Source of the DNA: Echinicola strongylocentroti
Lineage (GTDB): Bacteria; Bacteroidota; Bacteroidia; Cytophagales; Cyclobacteriaceae
Direction: 5' to 3'
DNA: 64,000 nt
Assembly (NCBI RefSeq): GCF_003260975.1
Contig: NZ_CP030041.1
Span: forward strand, 1,702,501-1,766,500
Position 1 is the first letter of the stretch. Each line of letters opens with the position of its first letter. Both the position numbers and the translations under genes were made by a program. Of this stretch, positions 37,002 through 45,708 are shown one piece after another. The notes under the pieces were generated by a model that was not told the origin of the DNA, made no database searches, and saw only the letters and a program-made list of their open reading frames with translations.

Positions 37002-38393
37002 ATGGCAAATGCAAAGATACTTCTAATTGAAGATGATTTGACCTATTCCAAAATCATCAAAAATTTTCTTGAAAAAAATGATTATCAGGTGGACCAAACT
37101 GCCAAAATCACCGAGGCTTTTTTGATGTTGGAAAAGGCATCCTATGACCTGATCATTACAGATTACAGGCTACCGGATGGAACGGGAATGGAAGTTCTGG
37201 AAAAAATTGTCCATAACAAAAAAAACACCCGGGTTATCCTTATAACCAATTACTCGGACATCCGTACGGCTGTACGTTCCATGAAACTTGGTGCTATTGA
37301 ATACATCACCAAACCTGTTAATCCAGACGAGCTCTTGGCCACGGTAAATGAAGCGATGAAATCCCCACCTACCCGCGGGGTACCTGAGGAGGACGATCCC
37401 AAGACAAAAACCACCAAACAGCCAGCAAAACCTAACCAGGCCAATGTGGACACCGGTGCCTATGTGGTGGGCAAAAGCCCTGAGTCTCTTCAACTAGAGC
37501 AGTACATCTCGCTCGTGGCCCCTACCGAAATGAGCGTGGTCGTTTTGGGTGAAAGCGGCACGGGCAAGGAATTCATTTCGAAACGTATTCATGAAAAGTC
37601 AAACCGTAGCCAAGGTCCTTTTGTAGCAATTGACTGTGGATCACTGTCCAAAGAACTCGCAGGAAGTGAGCTGTTTGGCCACGTAAAAGGCGCTTTTACT
37701 GGAGCACTGGACAATAAAACAGGGCATTTTGAAATGGCCAATGGCGGCACCATCTTCTTGGACGAAATCGGGAATTTAAGTTATGAGGTTCAAATCAAAC
37801 TTCTCCGGGCAATCCAAGAACGGAAAATCAGGAAAATCGGAGGGACTAAGGACATTCCTATCGATGTCAGGATCATTGTCGCTACCAATGAAGATCTCGC
37901 CAATGCCTCCAGAAGCGGAGAGTTTCGTGAAGACCTTTATCACCGCCTCAACGAATTCAGCCTTAAATCCACCCCACTTAGAGAACGTGGCGGGGACCTT
38001 TTCCATTATGCAGAAATCTTCCTGAAAGATGCCAATGCTTCTTTGGGCAAAGACATTCTCGGCTTCAGTGATGAAGTCAAGGAAATCTTCAAAACCTATA
38101 GCTGGCCGGGCAATCTCAGGGAATTGAAAAACATCATCAAAAGAGCGGTACTGCTGACGACAGAGGACTATATTCACAAAGAAGCACTCCCTGTGGACTT
38201 ACTCCTTCCAGAAAATTCCAGCTCACAGAACAGCAGCACAAAGGACCTCAAGTCCTCCTTCGAAGTTCAGGAAAAGGCCATGATCATAAAAACACTCAAC
38301 GAGGTAAAACACAATAAATCAAAAGCTGCCAAAATACTGAACATCGATCGAAAAACACTGTACAATAAAATCGAAAAATACGGCATAGACTGA
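37002..38393 (+). CDS. Sigma-54-dependent response regulator (NtrC family)
   Basis: A 463-residue activator. An N-terminal receiver domain has the phosphorylation site Asp54 (IITDYRLPDG) and the conserved YITKP lysine. The AAA+ domain has Walker A GESGTGKE (183-190), the sigma-54 contact loop GAFTGA (230-235) and Walker B GGTIFLDEIG. A C-terminal Fis-type helix-turn-helix (NKSKAAKILNIDRKTLYNKI) binds DNA. The start at 37002 (MANAKILLIE) is preferred to 36957, which would lie inside the candidate promoter and add a non-family leader. It converges on the hybrid kinase at 38.4-41.0 kb, its probable partner. Confidence 0.93.
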   Translation: MANAKILLIEDDLTYSKIIKNFLEKNDYQVDQTAKITEAFLMLEKASYDLIITDYRLPDGTGMEVLEKIVHNKKNTRVILITNYSDIRTAVRSMKLGAIEYITKPVNPDELLATVNEAMKSPPTRGVPEEDDPKTKTTKQPAKPNQANVDTGAYVVGKSPESLQLEQYISLVAPTEMSVVVLGESGTGKEFISKRIHEKSNRSQGPFVAIDCGSLSKELAGSELFGHVKGAFTGALDNKTGHFEMANGGTIFLDEIGNLSYEVQIKLLRAIQERKIRKIGGTKDIPIDVRIIVATNEDLANASRSGEFREDLYHRLNEFSLKSTPLRERGGDLFHYAEIFLKDANASLGKDILGFSDEVKEIFKTYSWPGNLRELKNIIKRAVLLTTEDYIHKEALPVDLLLPENSSSQNSSTKDLKSSFEVQEKAMIIKTLNEVKHNKSKAAKILNIDRKTLYNKIEKYGID

Positions 38394-38415
38394 TACTCTA
38401 CTCTCGTAACACTGA

Positions 38416-40965
38416 TCAAGAGACCTTTGTAAACAACTGGTAATCGATCAATATCTGATCGAGCACAACAAGGGTCTCTTTTTTTATTTTTTCTACCATT
38501 ACACTGGCATTGGACGTATTTCCTTCTTTCAGATCATACTCCAAGCCCCTGGCAAGCACACTGGATTTAATCTTTAACTGCCCTAGCCTGCTCCCCAGTT
38601 TATGCGCCACTTCTAGTAACTGCTCCCAGTTTTCATCATCACAATAATGGTCCATCTCGATCAAATCATTACTGGTGCTGGAGCAAAAATCTATCAGAAC
38701 TTCTTTAAGCATTGCCTCCTCGCCCATACAGAATTTCTCAATATCGTCTACTGCATAATCACGCTTGCTCGGAAAGCCCTGAGTCGACGTTTCTATGGCC
38801 CCATTTTCGTCATGGGGAATTGTCTCTAGGTCAAGTAACTCACCGATTTTTTTCACAAGGTCAAACTCTTTAAAAGGCTTGAGGACGATAGCATCAAACC
38901 CAGCATCAGAAAGCTCATCTTTTTCTTTGGCAAAGACATTGGCGGTAATGGCTATAGTCGGCAAATCCGCATAGCCATAGTTGTTCTTTAACAACCGCAA
39001 GGCATCATACCCTGTGACTTCGGGCATTTGAACATCTAATACAGCAAGATCAAGGGGAACTTTGTCAAAGTCGTCCCGCATGCTTACCCCTCCCAAATAA
39101 TCATACACTTTTGCCCCATTGCTCTCTAAGAGTAACTTGGCAAACTTCAGCCCGACAGCATCATCATCCACCAATAAAACGCGCAGTCCATTGAGGCTAA
39201 ACCAATTGCTCGCTTCTTGGGCCTTAACCGGCGCCTCCACTTGCTCCACAGGAATCCTTACGCTGAAAGTAGTACCTTCCCCTACATTGCTTTCCAGCTC
39301 TATTTTACCCTTTAGCAAGTCCAACATTCGTTTTACAATGGCCAGTCCTAAACCCGTCCCTCCATACCTTCTATTGATCGAACCATCTCCTTGGTTAAAT
39401 TCCTTAAAGATATTGTCCTTAAATTCTTCGGTCATCCCAATGCCAGTATCCTTCACCTCTACCAAAAGGTAATCACTTTCATGGACGATACTTACCGCCA
39501 CGCTCCCATCCTCGGTAAACTTTAGTGCGTTGCTGATCAAGTTGTTCAGGATCTGTCTTATCCTAAGCTCATCACCTGAAAACCACTTGTTCTTAGGTAG
39601 AGCTATGTCCCATGCAAAATCGATTTGCTTCTCTTTTGCCCTCAGTTCGAATGAATTCTTGATGGCCTTAAACAACTTATGTGGATTAAAGGGCATGTTT
39701 TGGATAGTGATCTTCCCTGCCTCCAACTTGGACAAGTCCAAAATATCATTGACAATACCAGATAAGGTTTCGGCAGCAAAACCTACCATATTCACATAAT
39801 CTGTCTGGTCTTTGTCAAGTGAGGTTTTACGAATAGCTTCGTTGTACCCTTGGATAGCATGTAGTGGGTTTCGGATCTCGTGGCTCATATTGGCCAAAAA
39901 ATTCTGCTTGGCCTTCGCCAGCTTATCTGACCTTAATTTAGCCTGCTCCAGTTCAAACCGATAATTCTCATCCTTATTGATCTCTGTCAGAATGCTATAA
40001 ATAAAAGCCGAAGACCCGACGATTCCCACAAAAATGATCACCCCTAACAGGATCGCTACATCAAAAGCAAGATCGTACAACGACTCGTTTTTTTGCTCCA
40101 CTTCTGCTAAGGCGTCATACTGCAAATTAGAGATGACGGTCTGTGTATCCTCTATCAATGCCCTGTTTTTCTCATTGAGTTCTTTTTCTAACTGGGCCAG
40201 ATTAGATCTCAAGTGCTGCTCTTCATAGTTGATATTGATCAAGAATTGCTTTACAGCATAAAGGACAGAATCCGAATAACTCGTACTGCTTTGACTAATG
40301 GTATCTTCCGTGTCTATTTCAGGCCTAAACTGCTGAAACATATCCCGAAGGTTTTCCATCTCTGCCTCTGACATCAGGTTTCCATCCTTGTAATTTGCCT
40401 CTACATCTGTCTTTTTTTGGTTGGAAGTATCCAAACGACGGTTTGCTCGTCTGATTTTGTGATCAAACCTGATTTTACCCAAACTTTGTAATCGGTTGAT
40501 CTCTTCTTGTCGCTTGATCTTGGTTTCCAGATTTTTCAGGGCTTCCCTACTAAAATTCCTGTTGATCAAGTTATGTTTCACCTCACGAAGTCCATTGTAC
40601 ACCACCACCAATTCATTGATGTTATAGTTAATTTGTTTAAGGTGGTTGAGCTCCACGGTATCATTGGCATATTGCTCTAGGAGGTTGAGTTTTTTCTCTA
40701 TTTTGTCCAAGTAATTGACAGCGACGGAAGTGTCACTTTCAGCCTCAAAATTACCCTTCACCTTATCCAGTTGATATACATCAGCTAAAAGGGAATTAAG
40801 CTCTTGCATGCGGTCACTCGGCTCAGAAAGTGTCTCCACTGTATCCAATAGCCTGTTAAGGCTAAAATAGGTCACCGCTCCCACGCTGAGCACTAGCATA
40901 ATGGCGAGCATAAATCCTATGACCACCTTTTTCCTCGCCTTATGTGTCGTTTCTGTTGATTTCAC
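38416..40965 (-). CDS. Hybrid sensor histidine kinase with receiver and HPt domains
   Basis: An 849-residue inner-membrane sensor. TM1 (about 14-36) and TM2 (about 301-326) bracket a long, helical, coiled-coil-rich periplasmic sensor. Then come the HisKA domain with His362 (FLANMSHEIRNP), the HATPase domain (N box at ~473-480, DTGIG at 506-510, GGTGLGLAI), a receiver domain with Asp644 (LAVLDVQMP) and a C-terminal HPt domain with His788 (EVAHKLGSRLGQL). The HPt site is diverged from the usual AHKLKGSS. The phosphate could pass His-Asp-His and on to the regulator encoded convergently at 37.0 kb; this pairing is inferred from position only. The signal is unknown. Confidence 0.93.
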   Translation of the reverse strand: MKSTETTHKARKKVVIGFMLAIMLVLSVGAVTYFSLNRLLDTVETLSEPSDRMQELNSLLADVYQLDKVKGNFEAESDTSVAVNYLDKIEKKLNLLEQYANDTVELNHLKQINYNINELVVVYNGLREVKHNLINRNFSREALKNLETKIKRQEEINRLQSLGKIRFDHKIRRANRRLDTSNQKKTDVEANYKDGNLMSEAEMENLRDMFQQFRPEIDTEDTISQSSTSYSDSVLYAVKQFLININYEEQHLRSNLAQLEKELNEKNRALIEDTQTVISNLQYDALAEVEQKNESLYDLAFDVAILLGVIIFVGIVGSSAFIYSILTEINKDENYRFELEQAKLRSDKLAKAKQNFLANMSHEIRNPLHAIQGYNEAIRKTSLDKDQTDYVNMVGFAAETLSGIVNDILDLSKLEAGKITIQNMPFNPHKLFKAIKNSFELRAKEKQIDFAWDIALPKNKWFSGDELRIRQILNNLISNALKFTEDGSVAVSIVHESDYLLVEVKDTGIGMTEEFKDNIFKEFNQGDGSINRRYGGTGLGLAIVKRMLDLLKGKIELESNVGEGTTFSVRIPVEQVEAPVKAQEASNWFSLNGLRVLLVDDDAVGLKFAKLLLESNGAKVYDYLGGVSMRDDFDKVPLDLAVLDVQMPEVTGYDALRLLKNNYGYADLPTIAITANVFAKEKDELSDAGFDAIVLKPFKEFDLVKKIGELLDLETIPHDENGAIETSTQGFPSKRDYAVDDIEKFCMGEEAMLKEVLIDFCSSTSNDLIEMDHYCDDENWEQLLEVAHKLGSRLGQLKIKSSVLARGLEYDLKEGNTSNASVMVEKIKKETLVVLDQILIDYQLFTKVS
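38418..38485 (+). terminator. Terminator-like double hairpin inside the 3' end of the kinase gene
   Basis: AAGAGACC (38418-38425) pairs with GGTCTCTT (38473-38480) and is followed by T7. Nested inside is a perfect hairpin, TCGATCA-ATATC-TGATCGA (38444-38462). It would stop transcription of the plus-strand regulator gene, although the sequence also encodes the kinase C-terminus. Confidence 0.5.
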
Positions 40966-41009
40966 AATACCCTGAATTTCAGCAAAGATTTACACAAAAA
41001 CAATACCAC

Positions 41010-41651
41010 CTATACTTCCTTTGCATCTTCTATCAAAACATCTTCCATCACCCTCTCGAAAGCACAATAAGCTGCAAAAAACGACAAAGGAATACTGATA
41101 AAAATCCCGACAAACAATACCATTCCCACGACATTTAGCGCAATAAGTGCCAAAACCAGCAGAAAAAACTTCCACCAATTTTTGGTCACCAATCTCCTGC
41201 TGTATTCAAGCGATTCCCAAAAATCCAAGCCAGCAAAAACATGTAAAAGGATGGCCATCGAATACCCCACCATTAAGTAAATTCCGGGTACAACAAAGAG
41301 AATAAGGCCTATAGAAACCAGAACTTGCCCAATTAGCCAAATCAATATTATAGGTATATAATAGGAAAAACCTTTAAAAAAATCTGTATAGACCACTTTT
41401 TCTTCAGATTTCAATTGGTTGGCTACCAAATAAAAACCGGAGAATAACGGTCCAGCCAAAAATATACTGAACAGGAGCGCATACTCTTTCAAATAAATAA
41501 CAAACAGGAGTTCCAGTGAAATAATGAAGCCTGTATACCCCATTGCAAAGAGCGGTTGCTTTTTAAACAACTCCCACCCCTCTTTAAAAACTTCCTGAAT
41601 ATCAAAATCATAGCCCCTTTCAATGAGCTTATTAAGCTGTAACTTCGTCAT
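41010..41651 (-). CDS. Multi-pass membrane protein, unknown function
   Basis: A 213-residue inner-membrane protein with about five to six predicted hydrophobic helices, including FAMGYTGFIISLELLFVIYL, LFSIFLAGPLFSGFYLV, IPIILIWLIGQVLVSIGLIL and FFLLVLALIALNVVGMVLFV. The SRRLVTKNWWKFF segment and the DFWESLEYS motif are like the DUF975/YciC-type membrane proteins, but I cannot assign a function. The start at 41651 (MTKLQLNKLIERGYDF) is chosen because the extra seven residues from 41672 add nothing recognisable. It lies upstream of the kinase on the same strand, 44 bases from it, so co-transcription is possible. Confidence 0.75.
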   Translation of the reverse strand: MTKLQLNKLIERGYDFDIQEVFKEGWELFKKQPLFAMGYTGFIISLELLFVIYLKEYALLFSIFLAGPLFSGFYLVANQLKSEEKVVYTDFFKGFSYYIPIILIWLIGQVLVSIGLILFVVPGIYLMVGYSMAILLHVFAGLDFWESLEYSRRLVTKNWWKFFLLVLALIALNVVGMVLFVGIFISIPLSFFAAYCAFERVMEDVLIEDAKEV

Positions 41652-41760
41652 AGGTGATAGCCAATAAATCAAGCGATAAAGTGCAAATCTCTAATAAAAA
41701 TTCGAATATCACCATTTTATCACACATAATCACCAACTCAACTGCTTCCTTTTAACCCGG

Positions 41761-41950
41761 TCTCAATACCGTTTAGTTAAACCCCGAATATGCATTAGCC
41801 TATCTATTGCGACCTGATCCGCCACGGCGGACAAAATCCGCCGCTTCGCTTTAGTTTGGAGTTGTAACCGTAGCGTTGCTACGCCCACAACTCCAAACTA
41901 ACTGATTTTATTGCACTTTCAGCTCTATCCTAGCTAAACGACATTAATTG
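41761..41950. repeat. 170-bp palindromic repeat, copy D, inside TIRs of the 534-bp element type
   Basis: The left end TCTCAATACCGTTTAGTTAA (41761-41780) and the right end TAGCTAAACGACATTAATTG (41931-41950) are inverted relatives of the 27.8-kb terminal repeat. Between them is a variant of the 170-bp repeat. Its centre is CGTAGC-GTT-GCTACG (41869-41883) inside a perfect 13-bp outer stem, AGTTTGGAGTTGT (41853-41865) with ACAACTCCAAACT (41887-41899). Copy A has a different but also paired outer stem. A further hairpin, TCCGCC-AC-GGCGGA, is at about 41818-41831. It ends 1 base before the stop codon at 41951. Confidence 0.85.
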
Positions 41951-43321
41951 CTACACCTTCGTAATGGCACCTAAAATATCATGTTTGGTAATAATATGAA
42001 CCTGATGTAAGTCGTCCCGAACCAATACCGCCTTGTCCTTGTCCACCATAGATGACAATACATCCAATGTACTGTCCAGGGCAACAAATTTCATGGACTC
42101 CTCCATGACCTCTTCCACACACGCATCTTTCAATTCAGGCTTTTGAATGATCTTGCTCAGTAATTTGGTGTCAGTCAGGCTGCCTATAACCTGGCCATCG
42201 TTCATCACTGGAATCTGTGAAACGGACCTCTCATTCATCAAATGAATGGCTGACTTCACCTTCTCTCCCTTGGAAGCCACTACCAGCTCATATGCTCCAT
42301 TCCTACTGGATATGATGTCCCTAGCAGTCCCAAAGGTATTATCTTCCAAAAACCCGTGATTTTTCATCCAATCATCATTATAGACTTTGCCTAGGTACCG
42401 GGTTCCATGATCTGGAAGAATGATCACCATGGTATCATTTTCCTGCAGGTGCTGACGGGCATACTCCAAAGCACCGTGCACTGCCGAGCCGCAAGACCAG
42501 CCGACAAAAAGCCCTTCCTCCCTAGAGAGCCTCCTGGTCATCACCGCAGCATCTTTATCGGTAACCTTCACAAAGTGGTCGATCACTGAAAAGTCCACAT
42601 TGGCAGGAAGAATATCCTCACCAATACCTTCTGTGAGATAAGGATAGATTTCATTTTCATCAAACGCCCCTGTCTCCTTGTACTTTTTGAACACAGAACC
42701 ATAGGTGTCAATGCCTACGGAAACTATTCCTGCATTTTGTTCTTTCAGGTACTTGGCCGTTCCACTCATCGTCCCTCCAGTCCCCACTCCTGCTGCAAAA
42801 TGGGTTATCCCCCCTTCAGTATCTTTCCATATTTCTGGACCAGTGGTCTCATAGTGGGCTTTCCAGTTGGAAAGGTTATCGTACTGGTTGGGATAAAATG
42901 AATTGGGAATATCATTATTGAGTTTTTTGGCTACAGAATAATAAGAGCGGGGATCATCTGGTGCCACATTGGTAGGACATACGATCACTTCAGCTCCCAT
43001 CGCTTTGAGTACGTCGATCTTTTCTTTGGATTGTTTATCTGCCATGGTGAAGATACACTTATAGCCTCGTGCAATTCCTACCAATGCCAGCCCCATACCT
43101 GTATTGCCACTTGTACCTTCTATGATGGTTCCCCCTGACTTCAAGGCTCCGGATTTTTCAGCATCGTCTATCATTTTTATGGCCATCCTGTCTTTCACGG
43201 AATTGCCGGGATTGAAATATTCCACCTTCACATAAACCTTCCCCTTGATGCCTTTGCTGAGCTTATTGAGCTTCACCAAAGGAGTATCGCCAATGGTGTC
43301 GATGATCGAATTGTATATCAT
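41951..43321 (-). CDS. Cystathionine beta-synthase / PLP-dependent cysteine synthase with CBS domains
   Basis: A 456-residue PLP fold-type II enzyme with a pair of C-terminal CBS domains, the layout of animal-type cystathionine beta-synthase (serine or O-acetylserine with homocysteine or sulfide). Lys43 in NPGNSVKDRM binds PLP, GTSGNTGMGLAL is the phosphate-contacting loop, and TEGIGEDILPANVD and FVGWSCGSAVHG are typical of CBS. The CBS pair (about 335-456) usually binds an adenosyl ligand. Whether its main product is cystathionine or cysteine cannot be told from sequence. Repeat copy D abuts its stop codon and a repeat-rich gap lies upstream. Confidence 0.9.
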   Translation of the reverse strand: MIYNSIIDTIGDTPLVKLNKLSKGIKGKVYVKVEYFNPGNSVKDRMAIKMIDDAEKSGALKSGGTIIEGTSGNTGMGLALVGIARGYKCIFTMADKQSKEKIDVLKAMGAEVIVCPTNVAPDDPRSYYSVAKKLNNDIPNSFYPNQYDNLSNWKAHYETTGPEIWKDTEGGITHFAAGVGTGGTMSGTAKYLKEQNAGIVSVGIDTYGSVFKKYKETGAFDENEIYPYLTEGIGEDILPANVDFSVIDHFVKVTDKDAAVMTRRLSREEGLFVGWSCGSAVHGALEYARQHLQENDTMVIILPDHGTRYLGKVYNDDWMKNHGFLEDNTFGTARDIISSRNGAYELVVASKGEKVKSAIHLMNERSVSQIPVMNDGQVIGSLTDTKLLSKIIQKPELKDACVEEVMEESMKFVALDSTLDVLSSMVDKDKAVLVRDDLHQVHIITKHDILGAITKV

Positions 43322-43396
43322 TTTTTACTAGGATTTTTTCTTTAGGACAATTTACAAATATTTTTCACTTTAGACGATGACAAGGCATTTTCCCAA

Positions 43397-43585
43397 GGGC
43401 AAACGCGTTTAGTTTTTTGAAGGGAAACACTTTTCGTGTAGGCATAGCTATCATCCGTGCCGCTGGCACTCCTTCGGGAGGTTTAGGAGAGCTTAAGTTC
43501 CTGCGGATGAATCCGCAGGTTACAAAATTTGTCGTGCCGCTGGCACTTTGCCCCGATTTGTACATTGGAAACCGCAGTAGCCTAG
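43397..43585. repeat. Dispersed repeat, second family, copy b
   Basis: Shares TTGAAGGGAAACACTTTTCG and GTGCCGCTGGCACTT with 15023-15135. A 75-bp insert with a TGCGGATGAATCCGCAGG hairpin (about 43502-43519) and a duplicated GCCGCTGGCACT block separates the halves. Confidence 0.7.
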
Positions 43586-43602
43586 GGTCAAGTCAACGCT
43601 TA

Positions 43603-43737
43603 AACCCGGATTATGTGTTAGGAATCGTAGTGAGAGCTGAAATTGCAAGAAAATCAGTTAGTTTGGAGGCATTAGCGTAGCACCGCTACGCTAATGCCGA
43701 AAACTAAAGTGAAACGGCTGATTTTGAAGCAGTTTTG
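43603..43737. repeat. 170-bp palindromic repeat, copy C, inverted and truncated
   Basis: In reverse orientation relative to copy A; it matches from AACCCGGATTATGTGTTA to the CTGATTTTGAAGCAG block with almost no change, keeping the central GCTACG hairpin, then diverges after about position 43737, so about 35 bp of one arm are missing. Confidence 0.85.
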
Positions 43738-43794
43738 GATCGTACAAGCCATCGCACCTATCTGCTCATGTATATGTGGTTGGCTTGGTTGAGG

Positions 43795-43972
43795 TTAAAC
43801 CCTGAATAGGCGTTAGCAACTGAGCATCCTGCCTAATCCGCCTTTGGCGGAGGGTCATATAGAAGGTGCAGGTGACAACAAAAAATGATCACACACAAAA
43901 GGGTAAGTTCCGTAGGAACGGCAGATATAAATGCAAATAGGAACATTTTTTTTTTAAATGAGTTTGCCCTGG
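43795..43972. repeat. Dispersed repeats, third and fourth blocks, copy b
   Basis: GCCTTTGGCGGAGGGTCAT with AGAAGGTGCAGGTGACAAC matches 15283-15322. After it, CCGTAGGAACGGCAGATATA, GGAACATTTT and TTTGCCCT match 15710-15767. In the 15-kb region the two blocks are 370 bp apart; here they are joined. Confidence 0.65.
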
Positions 43973-44016
43973 CATTTTCCCGCACTACTTCCCAGATCAA
44001 ATCGACAAAAGCGCAC

Positions 44017-44048
44017 CAAAAAAAAGCGACCAGTAAACTGATCGCTTT
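44017..44048 (-). terminator. Terminator of the pyrR-pyrB operon
   Basis: On the minus strand AAAGCGATCAG pairs with CTGGTCGCTTT around a 4-nt loop (with one G:U pair) and is followed by a T8 run. It lies 28 bases after the pyrB stop. Confidence 0.8.
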
Positions 44049-44076
44049 CTTATACTAGCTATTGTTTTCTATTATA

Positions 44077-45000
44077 TCACTTTACTCCTGCCAGTAGGTA
44101 CAGCACCGCCATTCGCACGGCAACACCATTCTCCACCTGATTTAAGATGATCGAATGCTCACTGTCCGCTACATCTGAGTTGAGCTCTACTCCTCTATTG
44201 ATAGGCCCTGGATGCATGATGACGATTTCTTTATTCAGCTGATCGAGGAGCTTTTTATCCACGCCATAGTACAGGGAGTATTCACGTAAGGAGGGAAAAT
44301 ACTTGATCTGCTGCCTTTCCAGCTGGATCCGCAGTACATTGGCCACATCACACCATTCTAAGGCTTTTTTCACATCAAGCTCCACCTTCACACCGAGACT
44401 GGAAATGTATTTTGGCAATAAGGTTATTGGCCCGCAGACCATTACTTCCGCTCCTAATTTCTGCAGGCAGAAAATATTGGAAAGTGCCACCCTCGAATGG
44501 AGGACATCACCTATGATCGCTACTTTTTTTCCTGCCACATCTCCTAGCCTTTCCCGGATAGAAAAAGCATCCAATAACGCTTGGGTCGGGTGCTCATGGG
44601 TGCCATCCCCTGCATTGACAATATTGGCATCGATATTTCGAGAAAGAAAATGCGGTGCTCCCGGACTGCTATGGCGCATCACCACCATGTCCACTTTCAT
44701 AGAAAGGATATTGTTTACCGTATCCACCAAGGTTTCCCCTTTTTTTACAGAGCTATTGCTGGAGGAAAAGTTGATTACATCTGCTGAAAGGCGTTTCTCT
44801 GCCAATTCAAATGACAACCTTGTTCGTGTAGAATTTTCGAAAAACACATTGGCAATAGTAATATCACGCAGCGAGGGCACTTTCTTGATCGGTCGGTTGA
44901 TAACCTCCTTAAAGTTATCGGCAGTCTCGAAAATCAGTTGGATATCCTGCTCATCCAATTCTTTGATACCCAATAAATGTTTGGTACTTAGCTGTTGCAT
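44077..45000 (-). CDS. pyrB: Aspartate carbamoyltransferase catalytic subunit
   Basis: Joins carbamoyl phosphate and aspartate in de novo pyrimidine synthesis. The carbamoyl-phosphate loop FENSTRTRLSFE, the His-Pro-Thr-Gln motif HPTQALLDAF and HPGPINRGVE are all present. The 307-residue length is normal. It begins 2 bases after the pyrR stop codon, so pyrR-pyrB is a tight operon, as in Gram-positives. No pyrI (regulatory chain) gene follows; the gene is followed directly by its terminator. Confidence 0.97.
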   Translation of the reverse strand: MQQLSTKHLLGIKELDEQDIQLIFETADNFKEVINRPIKKVPSLRDITIANVFFENSTRTRLSFELAEKRLSADVINFSSSNSSVKKGETLVDTVNNILSMKVDMVVMRHSSPGAPHFLSRNIDANIVNAGDGTHEHPTQALLDAFSIRERLGDVAGKKVAIIGDVLHSRVALSNIFCLQKLGAEVMVCGPITLLPKYISSLGVKVELDVKKALEWCDVANVLRIQLERQQIKYFPSLREYSLYYGVDKKLLDQLNKEIVIMHPGPINRGVELNSDVADSEHSIILNQVENGVAVRMAVLYLLAGVK

Positions 45001-45002
45001 CC

Positions 45003-45554
45003 TTAGCTGTTAACTTCTTTTTCGGTTATCCAAATCGCATCCTCCTCAAATCCATTCAATGCCCACTCCACACTGACGTACTGGCTTTCCAAGGTATTGA
45101 CCTCTCTGCCACAATAATCAGGCTTAATAGGGTAATCACGCGTATATTTCCTGTCAATTAACACCATCAGTTCCACTTTTCTTGGCCTTCCGAAGGCGAT
45201 CATGGCATCCATGGCCGCCCGGGCAGAACGCCCTTTGAAAAGCACATCATCCACCAACACCACATGCTTGTTCTCAATCAAAAAATCAATCTTTGTCTCA
45301 TTGGCCTTTAGGGGGATATTCCTCCTTCGAAAATCATCACGATGGAAAGTAGCGTCCAAATAACCTGACGGAACCTTTACCCCACTGATTTCTTCTAACC
45401 TTTTTTCCAGACGGTCCAGCACCATCACACCCCGAGGCTGCAAGCCCAAGAGTACGGTATTGTCGAAATCATCGTGATTTTCAATCAGCTGGTAGCAGAA
45501 CCTGTCCAGGATTATTGATATTTGCTTCTGGTCTAAGACGAGTCTTTTTTGCAT
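45003..45554 (-). CDS. pyrR: PyrR bifunctional regulator/uracil phosphoribosyltransferase
   Basis: A 183-residue phosphoribosyltransferase-fold protein. In Bacillus it binds pyr mRNA in response to UMP and also has uracil phosphoribosyltransferase activity. The PRPP loop VVLVDDVLFKGRSARAAMDAM (residues 98-118) is the family signature, and RRNIPLKANETKIDF is typical of PyrR. It is the first gene of an operon with pyrB. I see no attenuator-like leader in front of it, and the leader seems only about 15 nt long if the TATATTTG element upstream is used, so mRNA binding at this locus is doubtful. Confidence 0.94.
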   Translation of the reverse strand: MQKRLVLDQKQISIILDRFCYQLIENHDDFDNTVLLGLQPRGVMVLDRLEKRLEEISGVKVPSGYLDATFHRDDFRRRNIPLKANETKIDFLIENKHVVLVDDVLFKGRSARAAMDAMIAFGRPRKVELMVLIDRKYTRDYPIKPDYCGREVNTLESQYVSVEWALNGFEEDAIWITEKEVNS

Positions 45555-45570
45555 AACTGTGATTTGAGCA

Positions 45571-45578
45571 CAAATATA
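45571..45578 (-). promoter_or_regulatory. -7 element upstream of pyrR
   Basis: On the minus strand TATATTTG matches TAnnTTTG 17 bases before the pyrR ATG. No TTG is at the expected -33 distance, so this is a partial match. Confidence 0.4.
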
Positions 45579-45708
45579 GAAATAAATTGCCAGCCAGAAC
45601 CCCTTCTGTTAGAGAAATACACTGGCAGAAGCACTTACCGTCCTCCCTGTGACCACCTTCCTCTTACGTGCCCAATGATCACTATCCCGATGCATGCATA
45701 TCTCGGGA

